Below the pieces are notes generated by a model that was given only the letters and a program-made list of their open reading frames with translations, did no database searches and was not told the origin of the DNA. From positions 3,968,001-4,032,000 of the forward strand of contig NC_065905.1 of assembly GCF_905147045.1 (NCBI RefSeq): 64,000 nucleotides of DNA, read 5' to 3'. Positions 11,874 through 23,736 of the stretch are shown here, one piece after another. The stretch is from Nymphalis io (taxonomy: Eukaryota; Arthropoda; Insecta; Lepidoptera; Nymphalidae). Position 1 is the first letter of the stretch. Each line of letters begins with the position of its first letter. The position numbers and the translations under genes are program-made.

Positions 11874-12143
11874 CAAATATATAAAGGCAAGTCCGAAAAT
11901 TTGTACAGTATAATGGAAGATAGTTCTACAGTAGAACGTAATAGAGTTGAAATTGAGAGTAGGGAAGTAGTATTAAGTGTAGATGAAATGTCATTAGCAA
12001 TGGAATCAACTACAGATTTCCCGCCTCCACCTCCTGCAGAAGAAATTGTTGCTATCGTGACAAAGAAAGAACCTAAGATTGTAATGGGAAATATGGTAGC
12101 GTATAACGTTTTACCAGAAATGCTTGATCATATTAACAAATAG
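11874..12143 (+). other. in-frame 89-codon extension of the K2P frame beyond TGA
   Basis: The TGA at 11871-11873 is followed in the same frame by 89 sense codons ending in TAG at 12141-12143. The peptide looks like protein, not noise: acidic with serine (SIMEDSSTVERNRVEIESRE), a proline run (FPPPPPAEE) and a basic segment (VTKKEPKIVMG). The stop context is TGA-C, the leakiest class known from insect readthrough surveys. Two explanations are possible: a C-terminally extended isoform by readthrough, or an unrecognised short intron that removes the stop. One frame-preserving choice is donor 11818 (A|GTAACA) to acceptor 11931 (TTCTACAG), 114 nt; both of its sites are mediocre. The donor at 11838 (GAG|GTAAAT) joined to 11908 does not keep frame. 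A separate downstream ORF starting at ATG 11913 is less likely. Confidence 0.6.
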
Positions 12144-12480
12144 ACTTTGTATTTGTAAATAATATTTTTTACAATTTCTCTTTGTCGTTTAATTTACTGG
12201 CTGTGATTCCATTACAATCAAATGTATTACTTATCATTTTTAAACAAATACTAACTATCGAATTTACTTTCATGACATTGTAAGCATTATAAAAACTATA
12301 TGTACATTATTGTAAATATTACTTTAAATTTAAAATTAATTCTTATATGATGTGTGACATCTTTTATCAAAATCTGATTGTCAACTGTTAATATGATTTC
12401 GATGTAAAAATTTTCATGTGAATAGTATCTTTGTAAAAATATCAATTTATTAAAAAATAAACGATTAAACAATAGATCTT
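12144..12480 (+). other. K2P 3' UTR with probable poly(A) signal
   Basis: AT-rich, non-coding. An AATAAA lies at 12456-12461, about 315 nt after the last in-frame stop, with T/GT-rich sequence downstream. Further AATAAA-like words occur near 12590. Confidence 0.5.
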
Positions 12481-13911
12481 GTGTCATTTGTATTATTTAG
12501 ATATTTCGCACGATAAGAATCTGATATAACTTTACTTTAAAGCCGTTCATAATATAAACATAGAACTATAATTAATACTTATGTGAAGATTAATAAATAA
12601 CTATTTTATTGTTGTTGCAAGCCTGTTTCAGTTACTTCGTTAATTTCGATATCACTGCCAATTAAGCGTGGGAAAGATAATAACCCACATCAAAAAATCT
12701 AACATGCAAGTTTTACATAGATAACTAGACAGCCGCAAGTCATCGAGGTATCCTGAGTGTAATCCAAAATAAAATCTCTAGCCTATATTCTTGTGACGGC
12801 TGAACAACTCGTGAAAATAATAAAAATAACCATTGAGACTCGAAGGTATCACAAAAATCGAGATTTTATCCATTACTTAATCCCAAAACAGTTAACGGAA
12901 TCAAAACGAGCGTTACGTTGTAAAGTCTTGGGATAATAGGATATTTTTTTCATAAACTGGCAGTTAACTTGCCGTTAAATATAAAGATATAACTATAGAA
13001 CATTACTTACAGTAGTGCCAAATAAATTTCCGTACGTGTAGTAATTATTCACCAATTTTTTTCAAGGTGGATTTTTAAAGTTCTCGCAAAAATTTTAACA
13101 ATGGAATAACAAGTTTCCAATAATGAATATAGGTATTTTAAATCTTAGTGTTGCCTTTAATAAATTCAGGACAAAAATTTGTTAGATTGTATGTTATTTG
13201 TATCCAATAATGTCTGTAGTTTTAAAATATCAGACATGAAAATCCCCAGTCCATATAAATTTGACCTATTAGAGGCATTGTCATTCGAGCCTTTTATTTG
13301 GAAGGGCTTGACTTTATTTCAATCAAATTTGTAAGACCAACTTAATTGAAAATTTATTATGGTTTCTAAGATAACTTAGCAAAATGATGTATTGTTATCC
13401 TTAATGGTTCTGCTTGTCCAAAATTCGCGGTCTAGTAGACGATTAAATATTTCGGAGCAGCAAATCTTTTCATATACCTATATATATAAATAGATATTGG
13501 TATAATTTGCTTGAGATTAACAGATGGCACTGTTTAAACCATCACAATGTTATCTATGCATGTGCATTTTTTCAATAACAAGATTTTTATATTATCGACT
13601 TAATATTACTAGCTGCTTTATAACCGATCGACGATACAATACAATACAATAGTTACAATTACAAAGTTTTTTGGACATTTGTTTGTTTATTTTTTTAAAA
13701 ACCTGTAAAATATAACGGCTCATTACGTAAGTCAAAAAAGGTTTTTTTTTTTTAAATTATGAATAAAAAAGTATGTAGTATTAAGACATAAATTCAATTT
13801 TAACAATTTTTGGAATTTTTGTCGGTCTGTATGTATCTTTGTATCAGCATCACACACAAACTACTAAATGGAAACTTTATGCGGCTTACACTGATGTATT
13901 GTTTGGTTAGG
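12481..13911. other. no gene seen
   Basis: AT-rich intergenic sequence; no repeat family or frame that I can support. Confidence 0.6.
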
Positions 13912-13916
13912 TTTTG

Positions 13917-14150
13917 AGAGCCGGTTGTCGTGGTTGGTAGATACTTGCCTTTCACGCTGAAGGTTGTGGGTTCGATACCCAACCTAGGACAGACATTTGT
14001 GTGCATGAACATGTCTGTATGTCCTGAGTCTGGATGTAATTATCTATATAAGTATGTATTTACAAAAGAAAAGTAGTATATGTAGTATATCAGTTGTCTG
14101 GTTTCCATAGTACAAGCAAGTGTGTGAATAATGTCCCAGGATATTATTAT
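13917..14150 (+). repeat. SINE-D, near full length
   Basis: tRNA-like head with box B-like GGTTCGATACCC, then 'agtatgtatttacaaaagaa' and 'cagttgtctggtttccatag', ending in ATT repeats. About 35 bp present in the 37377 copy ('ctctgcttagtttgggatca') is missing here. It directly abuts the mariner at 14153. Confidence 0.75.
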
Positions 14151-14152
14151 TA

Positions 14153-15370
14153 CGTCCTTACATATGAAATTAGCGTATTGTCGTACTGACCACTTTGATC
14201 TGAAATATCTCCTCTTTGGTTAAAAATTCCAAATTCAAATTTATAAATTCATTTAGCTGGTATATTTGAGCTCTGAAAATAGTCATTCATTTGTTTTTTT
14301 CTTATTATTTTTTTCTTTGGCGTTACTTATTACCGCACAATGGCACATGAAATATCGGTATATTTACGAGTACGAGGTCTACCGTGGCACCAGTGCTACA
14401 GAATCAGCTCGAAGGATTAATGATTCTTCTTCAGAACCAATCCCGTGGACAGCCGGAGACCAAAAAGGAAAATGAAGAATTAAAGGGTTTTGTGAAAGCC
14501 GATCCCTCACAAAGCACTTCAGAGATAGCTGCAGGCTTCGGGGGAAGTGATAAAACTGTCCACTTCACTACACTTCATCCAATCTACTTGAAGCAAATCG
14601 GGAAAGTAAAAAACGTCAACGATGGGTACCTCATGAATTAAGTGAATCGAACTTGCAAACACGCGTCGACTGCACAGTTACTTTGCTCAACCGACAGAAT
14701 AATGAAGGGATTTTAAATCGAATCATTACTTGTGATGAAAAGTGGATACTGTATTTTAATCGGAAGCGCTCGTCGCAATGGCTAAACCCTGGAGACCCAG
14801 CCAAATCCTGCCCTAAACGAAAATTGACTCAGAAAAAGTTACTTTTGAGTGTTTGGTGAACTAACGCCGGTGTCGTTCACTACAGCTGTCTAAAATCTGG
14901 CCAAACGATTACGGCAGATATCTTTTGTCAGCAATTGCAAACCATGAAGGAAGAACTAGCTGCTAAACAACCGAGATTGGTCAATCGCTCTAGGCCATTG
15001 CTGCTTCACGACAACGCAAGACCACACACTGCACAACAAACAACCACTAAATTAGATGAGCTACAATTGATAGTCTGTGACGTCCACCGTACTCCGCGGA
15101 TCTTGCTCCAACAGATTACCATTTTTTCCGGAATTTGGACATCTTGGAAAAAAATTCAACTCCGATGCGGCAGTCCAAACCGCCTTCAAAGAATTTATTG
15201 ATACTGGCCCCCATGGTTTTTTTAGTAAAGGGATCAATGAACTGCCTATGAGATGGTTAAAGTGCATAGATAACAACGGTGCATACTTTGATTAATAAGA
15301 TATATTTTACAAAAAAAAATATGGCTTTATATTCCTCACGTACAAAACGCTAATTTCATATGTAAGGACC
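14153..15370 (+). mobile_element. mariner element, full length but dead
   Basis: A 1218-bp element flanked by TA (14151-14152 and 15371-15372), as for Tc1/mariner insertions. The terminal inverted repeats are about 24 bp: left CGTCCTTACATATGAAATTA, right its reverse complement apart from the first base. Transposase motifs lie in order but in different frames: a degenerate N-terminal region (14266-14475), TCDEKWILYFNRKRSSQW (about 14730-14786), LLLHDNARPHTA (about 14998-15035), and PPYSADLAPTDYHFF in a shifted frame (about 15085-15135). Frameshifts and internal stops make it non-coding. The last motif matches the mariner 'PPYSPDLAP.D' block that carries the third catalytic aspartate. Confidence 0.9.
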
Positions 15371-15609
15371 TAATATTATATTATTATTATTATTGCCAGA
15401 GATCCAACCTCAAATATAGACTCCATTTTACCGCAGGAAAATATCTTATTCCGATTGTTTTTAATTTAATATTACCCATATCTCACGTTGATTTTCACGT
15501 ATTCTCATCTATTTATTGAAATCTGTTAATTTAGTAACAGATTTTGAGGAAACAAGGTAGGTAAGTTTGCTAGCTAGCTTTTCCTATAGCAAAATATAAT
15601 TATTAATTT

Positions 15610-15745
15610 ATACTAATGTTATAAAAAGGTAAATTTTGATTTTTTTTATGTTTGTTTGTAATGGATATAAACTCAAAAACTACAAAACCGATTTAAAAAA
15701 ATCTTTTACTTACAGAAAGCTAATTATTAGTGAGTAACGTAGGCA
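15610..15745 (-). repeat. RTE-like LINE tail, degenerate
   Basis: 'tttatactaatgttataaa', 'gtttgtttgtaatggatata' and 'actacaaaaccgattt' read as the reverse complement of an RTE-type tail. Confidence 0.4.
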
Positions 15746-16006
15746 ATATTTTTGTTAAAAAAAATAGAGATTCCTATGAAAATTGCAATAAAGTAGGTTG
15801 TACCTTAGGTATCTACTTACGACGTGCGTACGTACGAACATACGTCGTAATATATACAGGTATAAAAGTCATTATTTGGTGTGCGCTACGAAAACTATTG
15901 ACGATGCCTAAAATAATGTATTACATGTATATAGTACTCATTATTATCTACAAAAAAGTACGCGATACATCTAACTATTATAGTTAAATTATAATAACTA
16001 TTTTTA

Positions 16007-16168
16007 GTTTTTTTTTTATATAGAATAGGAAGGTGGACGAGCATGTGGGCCACCTGATGGTAAGTGGTCACCAAACGCCCTTAGACATTGGCATTGTAAG
16101 AAATGTCAACCATCGCTTATAGCCAATGCGCCACCAACCTTGGGAACTAAGATTTTATGTCCCTTGTG
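16007..16168 (-). repeat. SINE-A, 5'-truncated
   Basis: T-run then 'atagaataggaaggtggacg', near-identical to the 4486 and 36706 copies, but stopping at 'atgtcccttgtg'. 5' truncation is typical of LINE-driven retroposition. Confidence 0.85.
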
Positions 16169-17389
16169 TTATTTAATTTATTTAATTTATCTTATTGTTC
16201 AAATTAGTCAGTAAAATAAATAATATAAATCAATAAAACACAGGTAGTATCGAAAGGGGACATTCATATCATGGTATTAATCCTACAGCAATTAAATAGC
16301 TTTAAAATAAAAGTTAATTATACACATGTAAATTATCTTTAACTTATACGAATATAATAAAATTAAAAGGATAAAAATGAGCTTTTGCATAATATTTTTT
16401 TTTTATTTCTTCCCTCGTTCGTGAAATTATTATTTGTTTAGTATTTGTCGTTCGTTACGCGAACTAATAGGCTACATAAATACTAATTTCTCATGTGTAT
16501 CATGAATATGAAAAAACAAGAAATAATCAAAACAAATTCATATTTATAAAACCTATTTAAAAATAAGCTTGTATATGTAATATATAAAAAAAAATTTATT
16601 AAACATTTTTCAAAAACAAGCGTTTATATGTAATTTCATGTCTATGCCGTCGACCGTTTAAGAGTTAGAGATAAGATAAAAGCCTAATTCAGCTTATAAG
16701 ATTTGACCTAAACAAATAAAACAAAACAGCATAAGAAAATTAAAAGCTTGTAAAAATAATTTGATTCAAATAGCTTAAATTATTTTTGCAATTGATCGTA
16801 AACCGTAAACCCGTCTGGGTCAAGGCCGTTTCGATCCTATCTTGCATTTATTCCACTCAACTTGCCTTTTTGTATAAATAAAGGACGTAAGGCAGTGATA
16901 GTGACCAAAACCGCCTAAGCAGAAAAGTGGGTATTGGCGAGTTATGAGGTACATAGTGTTCAATTTTTTCTCTCCATAAATCGAGTAAGATTGTGCTACC
17001 GTTTTTACTTTAATATAATAAACATTAATACTAAAAAAACTCAACAGACTCGAATTAAAATGAAAAAAAATCTTTAGTATTACCTGGAATAGTATAAAGG
17101 GTAATGTTTGTATTTATTTTTAACACACGAAAAAACGATTTTAATTTCGGAACACGGGACTTACTGCTACTGTTTTAATAGCTACATACATACCTCTATA
17201 TAAATTATATTATATTTAAAGTGGTTATTGGATTAACATCATTCAACACTGTTTGACCAGTCACCTTGATTATAGCTTATATATTTAAACAAAAAAAGGT
17301 TATATACAATACACATTTTTGTGATTTGCCTCTAAATAGCGCTGCAGCAAATCAACTATTTTTATTTCTTTCACGCAGTGGAACCTTCA
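16169..17389. other. no gene seen
   Basis: AT-rich. A 74-codon minus-strand frame at 16820-17044 lies in slightly less AT-rich sequence, but has no motif I recognise. Confidence 0.5.
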
Positions 17390-17512
17390 AAGGGTTCCTG
17401 GCCCTTGGGGATCCGGGTTATGTGGGATTATTTCTCACTAAAACCATTACGATAGCCGTCTTCGGTTCGCATCAGAGAGAGACCGCCTTGATATTTCGTC
17501 TAAATTAGAGCA
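17390..17512. other. GC-richer unassigned segment
   Basis: About 120 bp of higher GC content than its surroundings, upstream of the R1-clade LINE fragment. Open on + (SGTFKGFLALGDPGYVGLFL and onward). It may be debris from another element or rearranged LINE sequence; not recognised. Confidence 0.35.
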
Positions 17513-17559
17513 CAATTAGCTTGCAAACAAAATTAAAGACGTTTTGTATGTCAGGCTAA

Positions 17560-18780
17560 CTCCCAGCGCCGGCATGTGTACTGGTGGTCGCCCGAAATAA
17601 ACGAGCCTCGGGCGACGTGCAATCGGGCGCGGCGGGCCTACGTCCACTGTCGAAGACGCAACGGCCTCGATGTGGACCTGGAGGGACAGCTTTTGGCCGC
17701 TTACCGCCAGCTAAAAAAGGACCTGCAGCTGGTAATAAGTCGGGCCAAAGAGAAGGCGAGGGAAGAGCTGCTGGTAAGCCTCAACCAAAACCCATGGGGG
17801 TGAGCATATAGAGGGGTTCGCGGAAAATTCCGCACCCAAACTACCCCCGTGACGGAGACGCTGCCGCCGGAGCTCGTCCTGCGCCTGGTCGGGGAACTGT
17901 TTCCCCACCCAGTCGAGTTTGTCCCTCCATAGATGGCCCCTCGCTCTGTGATAGAAGACCTAGTGGCTCCACCATTGATCACGGAGCGAGAAATGGAGAT
18001 GACCCTCGGCCGCTTGAGGGCCAAAAACACGGCGCCGGGTCCGGACGGTGTTCCAGGGCGTGTTCTGTGCGATGCCCTGGAATACCTAGGTACAAGGCTT
18101 CGGGAGCTGTTCAACGAATGTCTGCGCAGCGGGCAGTTTCCGAAGCGTTGGAAGCAAGGGAAGTTGGTGCTCTTGCCAAAGGAGGGGCGGGCACCAGGCT
18201 CCTCTTCGGCATACAGGCCGATAGTGCTGCTGAACGAGACGGGCAAATTGTTTGAGAAGATTCTCGCAGCTCGTCTCGTTCAACACCTCGACGAGGCCGG
18301 TCCGGGTCTCTCGGAGGCTCAGTTCGGGTTCAGGGCGGGCCGTTCGACGATCGACGCCTTGAACGCCCTGAAGACTCGGACCACTGAAGCAGTGGCCCAA
18401 GGACAAGTGGTTCTGGCGATGTCATTAGACGTTGCAAACGCCTTTAACAGTCTCCCATTCGAGACGATCAGGAAGGCACTCCGATAACAAGAGGTGCCGA
18501 TCTATCTGAGGAGACTGTTGGAGGTGTACCTCCAGGACAGGGAGGTCGTATGGACAGGAGGCGACGGGGAGTTGGTCCAGCGTCGGGTAGGCTGCGGCGT
18601 TCCACAGGGGTCGGTCCTCGGCCCAATTCTGTGGAACGTCGGCTTTGATTGGCTTCTGAAGGCACCTGTCCTTCCCGGTATGGGGTGTTGTGTTACGCAG
18701 ACGACACCCTCATTACCACGACGGGGCGGGATTTTGGCGTATTGAATATCGGCGAATCGGCGACGTCACAGAAACTTTGG
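17560..18780 (+). pseudogene. R1-clade LINE ORF2 fragment (reverse transcriptase), dead
   Basis: Part of a non-LTR retrotransposon reverse transcriptase, the enzyme that primes reverse transcription on nicked target DNA. It aligns by eye with ORF2 residues of about 290-670 in the 52856-57250 element (same family). Motifs seen: YWWSPEI near the start, AKNTAPGPDGVPGRVLCDAL, SAYRPIVLLNETGKLFEKIL, QFGFRAGRSTIDAL, LDVANAFNSLPFE (motif A), GCGVPQGSVLGPILWN, and a frameshifted YADDTLI (near 18690). In-frame stops lie near 17801, 17931 and 18486. Both the endonuclease and the 3' part are missing, so the copy is truncated at both ends. Its GC content is far above that of the flanks. Confidence 0.9.
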
Positions 18781-18895
18781 AAGTAAAATTAGAGTGGAAA
18801 TAAGTAAATAAGTAGATTAGTGTAGTTTTATAAATAAAGATATATTCATCTAGATCTGTTTGTAGTGCATAATATATAATATTATATCTCTATCT

Positions 18896-18957
18896 AAACT
18901 CCAGTTTTATGATATTATTATGTATATATCTAAACATATATCATAAAACTGGAGTTT
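18896..18957. repeat. perfect 20-bp hairpin, 22-nt loop
   Basis: AAACTCCAGTTTTATGATAT at 18896-18915 returns as its exact reverse complement at 18938-18957. It may be a small foldback element or a templated duplication. Confidence 0.9.
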
Positions 18958-19267
18958 GTAAATTTGGTGGCCAAAAAAGTACATTCCACGTACACATACA
19001 TAGTAAATATATTGTATAATAAAAATTGAAAAAATGAATTACTACGTAGTTTTTAACTTCTTTGAACTTGGGAGTTTTTATTTCAAAATATTAAAAAATT
19101 GTCAACTTTCACCATAATAGAGCACAAAGATGTATAAATATACGTACGTTCGTTCTAGACCATCCATACTGCTTGTAGACAAGTGATGTGGACGACAAAT
19201 GCTCTTATTAGGAACATTTTATTAATGCGAAACTGTCTTCATTGGTTTTTGTTGCATTTAATAAAAT

Positions 19268-19325
19268 ACTGTGACAGCCTGTGAATGTCCCACTGCTGGG
19301 CTTAGGCCTCCTCTCCTTATTTGAG
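19268..19325 (-). repeat. SINE-B 3' fragment
   Basis: 'acagcctgtgaatgtcccac' and 'tgggcttaggcctcctctcc' match the 3' end of SINE-B on the minus strand; about 58 bp. Confidence 0.75.
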
Positions 19326-20280
19326 TAGAAATTATTGCGTACTTTGTTTGTTTTTTTTGCGATTAGCTTCTGCTAATTCTGATCCCCGCTTAGAAGGGAA
19401 CAGGACAGTTGGTTGTTGTTGTCATGCTAGGACAATAATCTGGTACTTTGGTTGACCAAGACACTAAAACAATATTAAAAATCTAGCAGGATTCTTAGGC
19501 AAAATATTAATAACAATTAAAGAATATTAAAATACATTATTTTAATGAATGAAAGACATAATCACAATTGCAAAATAATATACCAATGTCTTTGCTTTTG
19601 TTTTATTTTGTGTTTTCTTATACCCAAAAACCACATCATTTCATAGTTCGTCTTCTTAATCCGCCTTAAGTTTTTAAATAGCAAAATCATTATCTAACTT
19701 ATTGCCAGCATTTTGAATAAGGATTTAATAAAATTATGAAACTGTTTACGTCTAGTCTGTTGTAATGCTTAGTTCTTTGACTTTTTTATTTATAGCAATT
19801 TAATGTTCCAATATTCACGTATTTAGAATACCACAACTCATTGGTAAGCTTTAATTCGATACCTAGGCTGCAAAGGCTCATACAGAAATTGGCCATGTCT
19901 TTTAAATGCGCATAATCAGAGATTACAATAGAACTATTCTACAAGGATAATCTCGAATCTCACCACAGAATATGACCGCAAGAGTTAAAAGTGATATACG
20001 TTTGTAAAGATGTTTATTTAATTTAAAAGTCAATAAAGAAAATGTAATAATAATCAAATATGTAACTTATGCCACTACATTTAAAGTATATTTTTGAAAG
20101 AATATTAACATCTTCCTAAATAATATCAGTTGGCATAAAATGTAGGATCCTACTTAACGCCCGGTATTCATAGCGATATATAATATTTATATATAAATAA
20201 TCCGATACGTGCCACATTGATTGTAATGGATTTCTGAGATAGATAAGAACTCTGTGACAAGACAAAAAAAATGTACATAT
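19326..20280. other. no gene seen
   Basis: AT-rich, without supported features. Confidence 0.55.
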
Positions 20281-20282
20281 TA

Positions 20283-21142
20283 GGTCCTTACATATGAAAT
20301 TAGCGTTTTTTCGCACTGACCACTTTGATCTGAAATATCTCCTCCTTGGTTAAGAATTCCAAATTCAAATTTATAATTTCATTTAGCTGGTACATTTGAG
20401 TTTTGAAAACAGTCATTATTAGAAAGTAAAAAAAACTTGAACGATGGGTACCTCATGAATTGAGTGAATCGAACTTGTAAACACGCGTCGACTGCTGTGT
20501 TACTTTGATCAACCGACACAATAATGAAAGGATTTTAAATCGAAACATTATTTGTGATGAAAAGTGGATACTGTACGATAATCGAAAGCGCTCGTCGTCA
20601 AATCCCAGTCAAATCTAACTCTAAACGAAAATTTACTCAGAAAAAGTTACTTGCGAGTGTTTGGTGGACTAGCGCCGTGTCGTTCACTACAGCTTTCTAA
20701 AATCTGGCCAAACGATTACGGCGGATATTTATTGTCAGCAACTGCAAACCATGAAGGAAGAACTAGCTGCTAAACAACCGAGATTGGTCACTGCTGCTTC
20801 ACGACAACGCAAGACCACACACTGCACAACAAACAAACACTAAGTTAGATGAGCTACAATTGGAATCTCTGCGACATCCACCGTACTCCCGGAAAGTGCT
20901 CCAACAGATCCAACTTCTTACAAGGAAAAAAATTCAACTCCGATTCGGCAGTTCAAACCACCTTCAAAGAGTTTATTGATTCTCGCTCCCATGTTTTTTT
21001 AGTAAAGGGATCAATGAACTACTTATGAGATGGCAAAAGTGCATAGATAACAACGGTGTATACTTTGATTAAATAAATATATTTTACAAAAAAAAAAACA
21101 AAATGACTTTATATTTCTCCCGTACAAAACGCCAATTTCATA
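20283..21142 (+). mobile_element. mariner element, internally deleted copy
   Basis: Same family as 14153-15370: left terminal repeat GGTCCTTACATATGAAATTA after a TA, right end decayed (GCCAATTTCATATA). About 860 bp, missing roughly the first 300 bp of the transposase: 'gaaaacagtcattattagaa' jumps to 'gaacgatgggtacctcatga'. Catalytic-region text is recognisable (TTTGTGATGAAAAGTGG; CACGACAACGCAAGACC) but riddled with indels. Non-autonomous and old. Confidence 0.85.
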
Positions 21143-21774
21143 TATATTTTAACTCAATCACATAAAAATATTATTATATCATACATTCAGCTTGTGACAA
21201 ATATCCTACAAAATCTAATATTTTAACGTACATGATGCCTATATGAATTGCAGACATAATATATTTAAATATAGCAGCGGTAATCTAAAATAAAAAAAAA
21301 TTTGGTTTGGTTTTGGTAACTCGCAATCCATATAAACTTATAAAGAGGCAGTTATTATGAAACACAGACAGACACTTCAATTTTATTTGTCTGTATAAAT
21401 ATAAAAATGCTAAAACAAACATCAAATCAATTGTCATTAAAGTGATAACATAATATATAAAATCCAACTACAAATGTATTTTCAACATAAATAATAAATT
21501 TTATATTTAAATCTTTATATTTAACAATAACAATGTTTTTTATATTAATATTAGTATTATATTGTGCTACAATAACGTAAAGGACCTCGAATACGCATTG
21601 AATATATTATTACAGCATCCTTAATCCAAATCATATAACATAACAATACATAATTTAACGATATAGCGTAATTTGACAAGTAATTATACAATCATAACAG
21701 CCTTATTGTACGCGCGTTAATTAATCCACTTGTTGAATTTAATACGCAGACGTCTTATCACTATATATTATTAT

Positions 21775-22060
21775 AATGAAGTCCCCCGTCGCGTCTGCCC
21801 TACTTTATGTCTGTTTGTCTGAATACGGTAAACTCAAAAACTACTGCATTTTCAGACAGTTTCACCGATGAACCGAGTGATTCATGAGAAAGGTTTTGTT
21901 GTATAATTCCGTACGGTTTTGTGTAAATCGGCTGAAATATGACGACGATGTTGAAGATGTCGGAAAATTTTTTAACTTAATAAAGTTATATGTATAACGA
22001 TATAAACGTAGACCTTTATTCTACCCGTGCGAAGCCGGGACGGGTAGTTAGTATAAAATA
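21775..22060 (-). repeat. RTE-like LINE 3' tail
   Basis: The minus strand begins ACTAACTACCCGTCCCGGCT and continues to 'ttaccgtattcagac', as in the + strand copy at 34743-35395. Confidence 0.6.
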
Positions 22061-22139
22061 CATGACAATAAAAAAAAAAACTTATTTTAGAACTTACAGA
22101 TACAATTTATATGAATACGAATTTGTTCCAATATACAAA

Positions 22140-22423
22140 GAGCCGAGATGGCCTTGTGGTTAGAACGCGTTAATCTTAACCGATGATCGTGGGTTCAAGC
22201 CCGGTCAAGCACCACTGAATATTCATGTGCTTAATTTTTATTTATAATTCATCTTGTGCTTGGCGATGAAGGAAAAGGTGCCTAATTTCATTGAAATTCT
22301 GCCACATGTGTATTCCACCAACCCGCATTGGAGCAGCGTAGTGGAATAAGCTCAAAACTTTCTCCTCAAAATGGAGAGGAGGCCTTAGCCCAGCAGTGGG
22401 ACATTAACAGGCTGTTACTGTAT
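22140..22423 (+). repeat. SINE-B, near full length
   Basis: Head AGCCGAGATGGCCTTGTGGT, box B-like GGGTTCAAGCCC, typical body, and the end 'acattaacaggctgttactg'. Confidence 0.9.
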
Positions 22424-22590
22424 TCAAAATTGTACTACGTTTTATTTTACTGCCTTGTTAGAAATATAAATATTTATAATGTCCCAGTTTATAATAACGA
22501 TTTATAAATTTCGTTTCTCTATTCTATACTACTACTTTCAAAGCCAGAACGGGCAGCTAGTTAGACATAATTATAACCGTTTCTCTATAG

Positions 22591-22706
22591 TTGAGGACAC
22601 TTATCTTGAGTTTTTATTGCCACAAGATGCCGGAATACCGGAACATACAGTGAGAATTGCAAATGGCGATCGTTACTCTACGCAAAACGTTCTTGATGCT
22701 TTTTAA
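22591..22706 (+). CDS. possible terminal exon of an unrecognised gene
   Basis: A good acceptor (pyrimidine-rich ACCGTTTCTCTATAG) ends at 22590 and is followed by an open frame to TAA at 22704-22706. It encodes about 38 residues, with GIPEHTVRIANGDRYSTQNV near its middle and NVLDAF at its end. The composition is polar and protein-like, and differs from the RTE-tail remnant just upstream (22545-22563). No matching upstream exon was found and I recognise no family. It may be a chance frame or an element relic. Confidence 0.3.
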
Positions 22707-22805
22707 ACGACTTGGAATGAATGTAAGGATTTCTTTTTACATGTATTATAGTTGTTGTTTGAATATTTTTACTATTTATTATGTCCTTAATAATTTATAC
22801 TTACT

Positions 22806-23118
22806 CTCGAGATGGCCCTGTGGTAAGAACGCGTGAATCTTAACCGATGATCGTGGGTTCAAACCCGGGCAAGCACCACTGAATTTTCATGTGCTTAATT
22901 TGTGATTATAATTCATCTCGTGCTTTACGGTGAAGGAAAACATCGTGAGGAAACCTGCATGTGTCTAATTTCACTGAAATTCTGCCACATGTGAATTCTA
23001 CCAACCCGCATTGGAGCAGCGTGGTGGAATAAGCTCCAAACCTTCTCCTCAAAAAGAGGAGAGGAGGCCTTTAGCCCAGCAGTGGGACATTCACAGGCTG
23101 TTACGGTACGGTACGGTA
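22806..23118 (+). repeat. SINE-B, near full length
   Basis: Head GAGATGGCCCTGTGGTAAG, box B-like GGGTTCAAACCCGGG, end 'acaggctgttacggtacggt' with a TACGG/TACTG repeat. The best-preserved B copy in the window. Confidence 0.92.
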
Positions 23119-23736
23119 CTCTATTTGTCTATGATAAAATGAAACTTGATATGATACAAGCTTGAACCCAAGGAAGGATATATGCTTTTTTTTTATTCCT
23201 TACCTGATAGTGTAGGTTAAAATATTCAATATAAATTATATAAATATGCTTTTAATGTAGATTAAAATGTTAATAAGATCAAATATACCTTTTCCGTTTA
23301 TCCATATAATAGAAGAAAAGTTGGCAAAATATTAAAAGTCAGAGATTAGATAAGCGTATTTCAACTTATTTATAACATAGCAGGTATGGATATAAAATGT
23401 ATTTATAATATACTTTAGATAAAAAACAAAATCTTAATTCTAGAACCTTTGGCGTCGGACATTACCTAATTGGAATAAAAAAAATGTAATGAAACAATAA
23501 CTAATAAATTTACGGGTGGTACTTAGTAACGTCAATGGGAAAATAATTTTTTTTTCGTTACGTACGCAACTATAATTTATCAAGATGTTCCGAATGCGAT
23601 AACATTGATTCAAAAGGACTTTTTTACTTATAATACGTAGGTTTAATTCATTTACGCATTTCGAAGTCAGGTTTACTAATCTGACTTTAAAATCGCTGCC
23701 GTTGACCTATGACCTTTTATAATAATAATAATGTAC

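Noticed and set aside
11838..11908. A 71-nt intron (GAG|GTAAAT to TTGTACAG) explaining the K2P extension
   Set aside because: Its length is not a multiple of three, and the joined frame hits TAG within five codons, so it does not lead into the extension.
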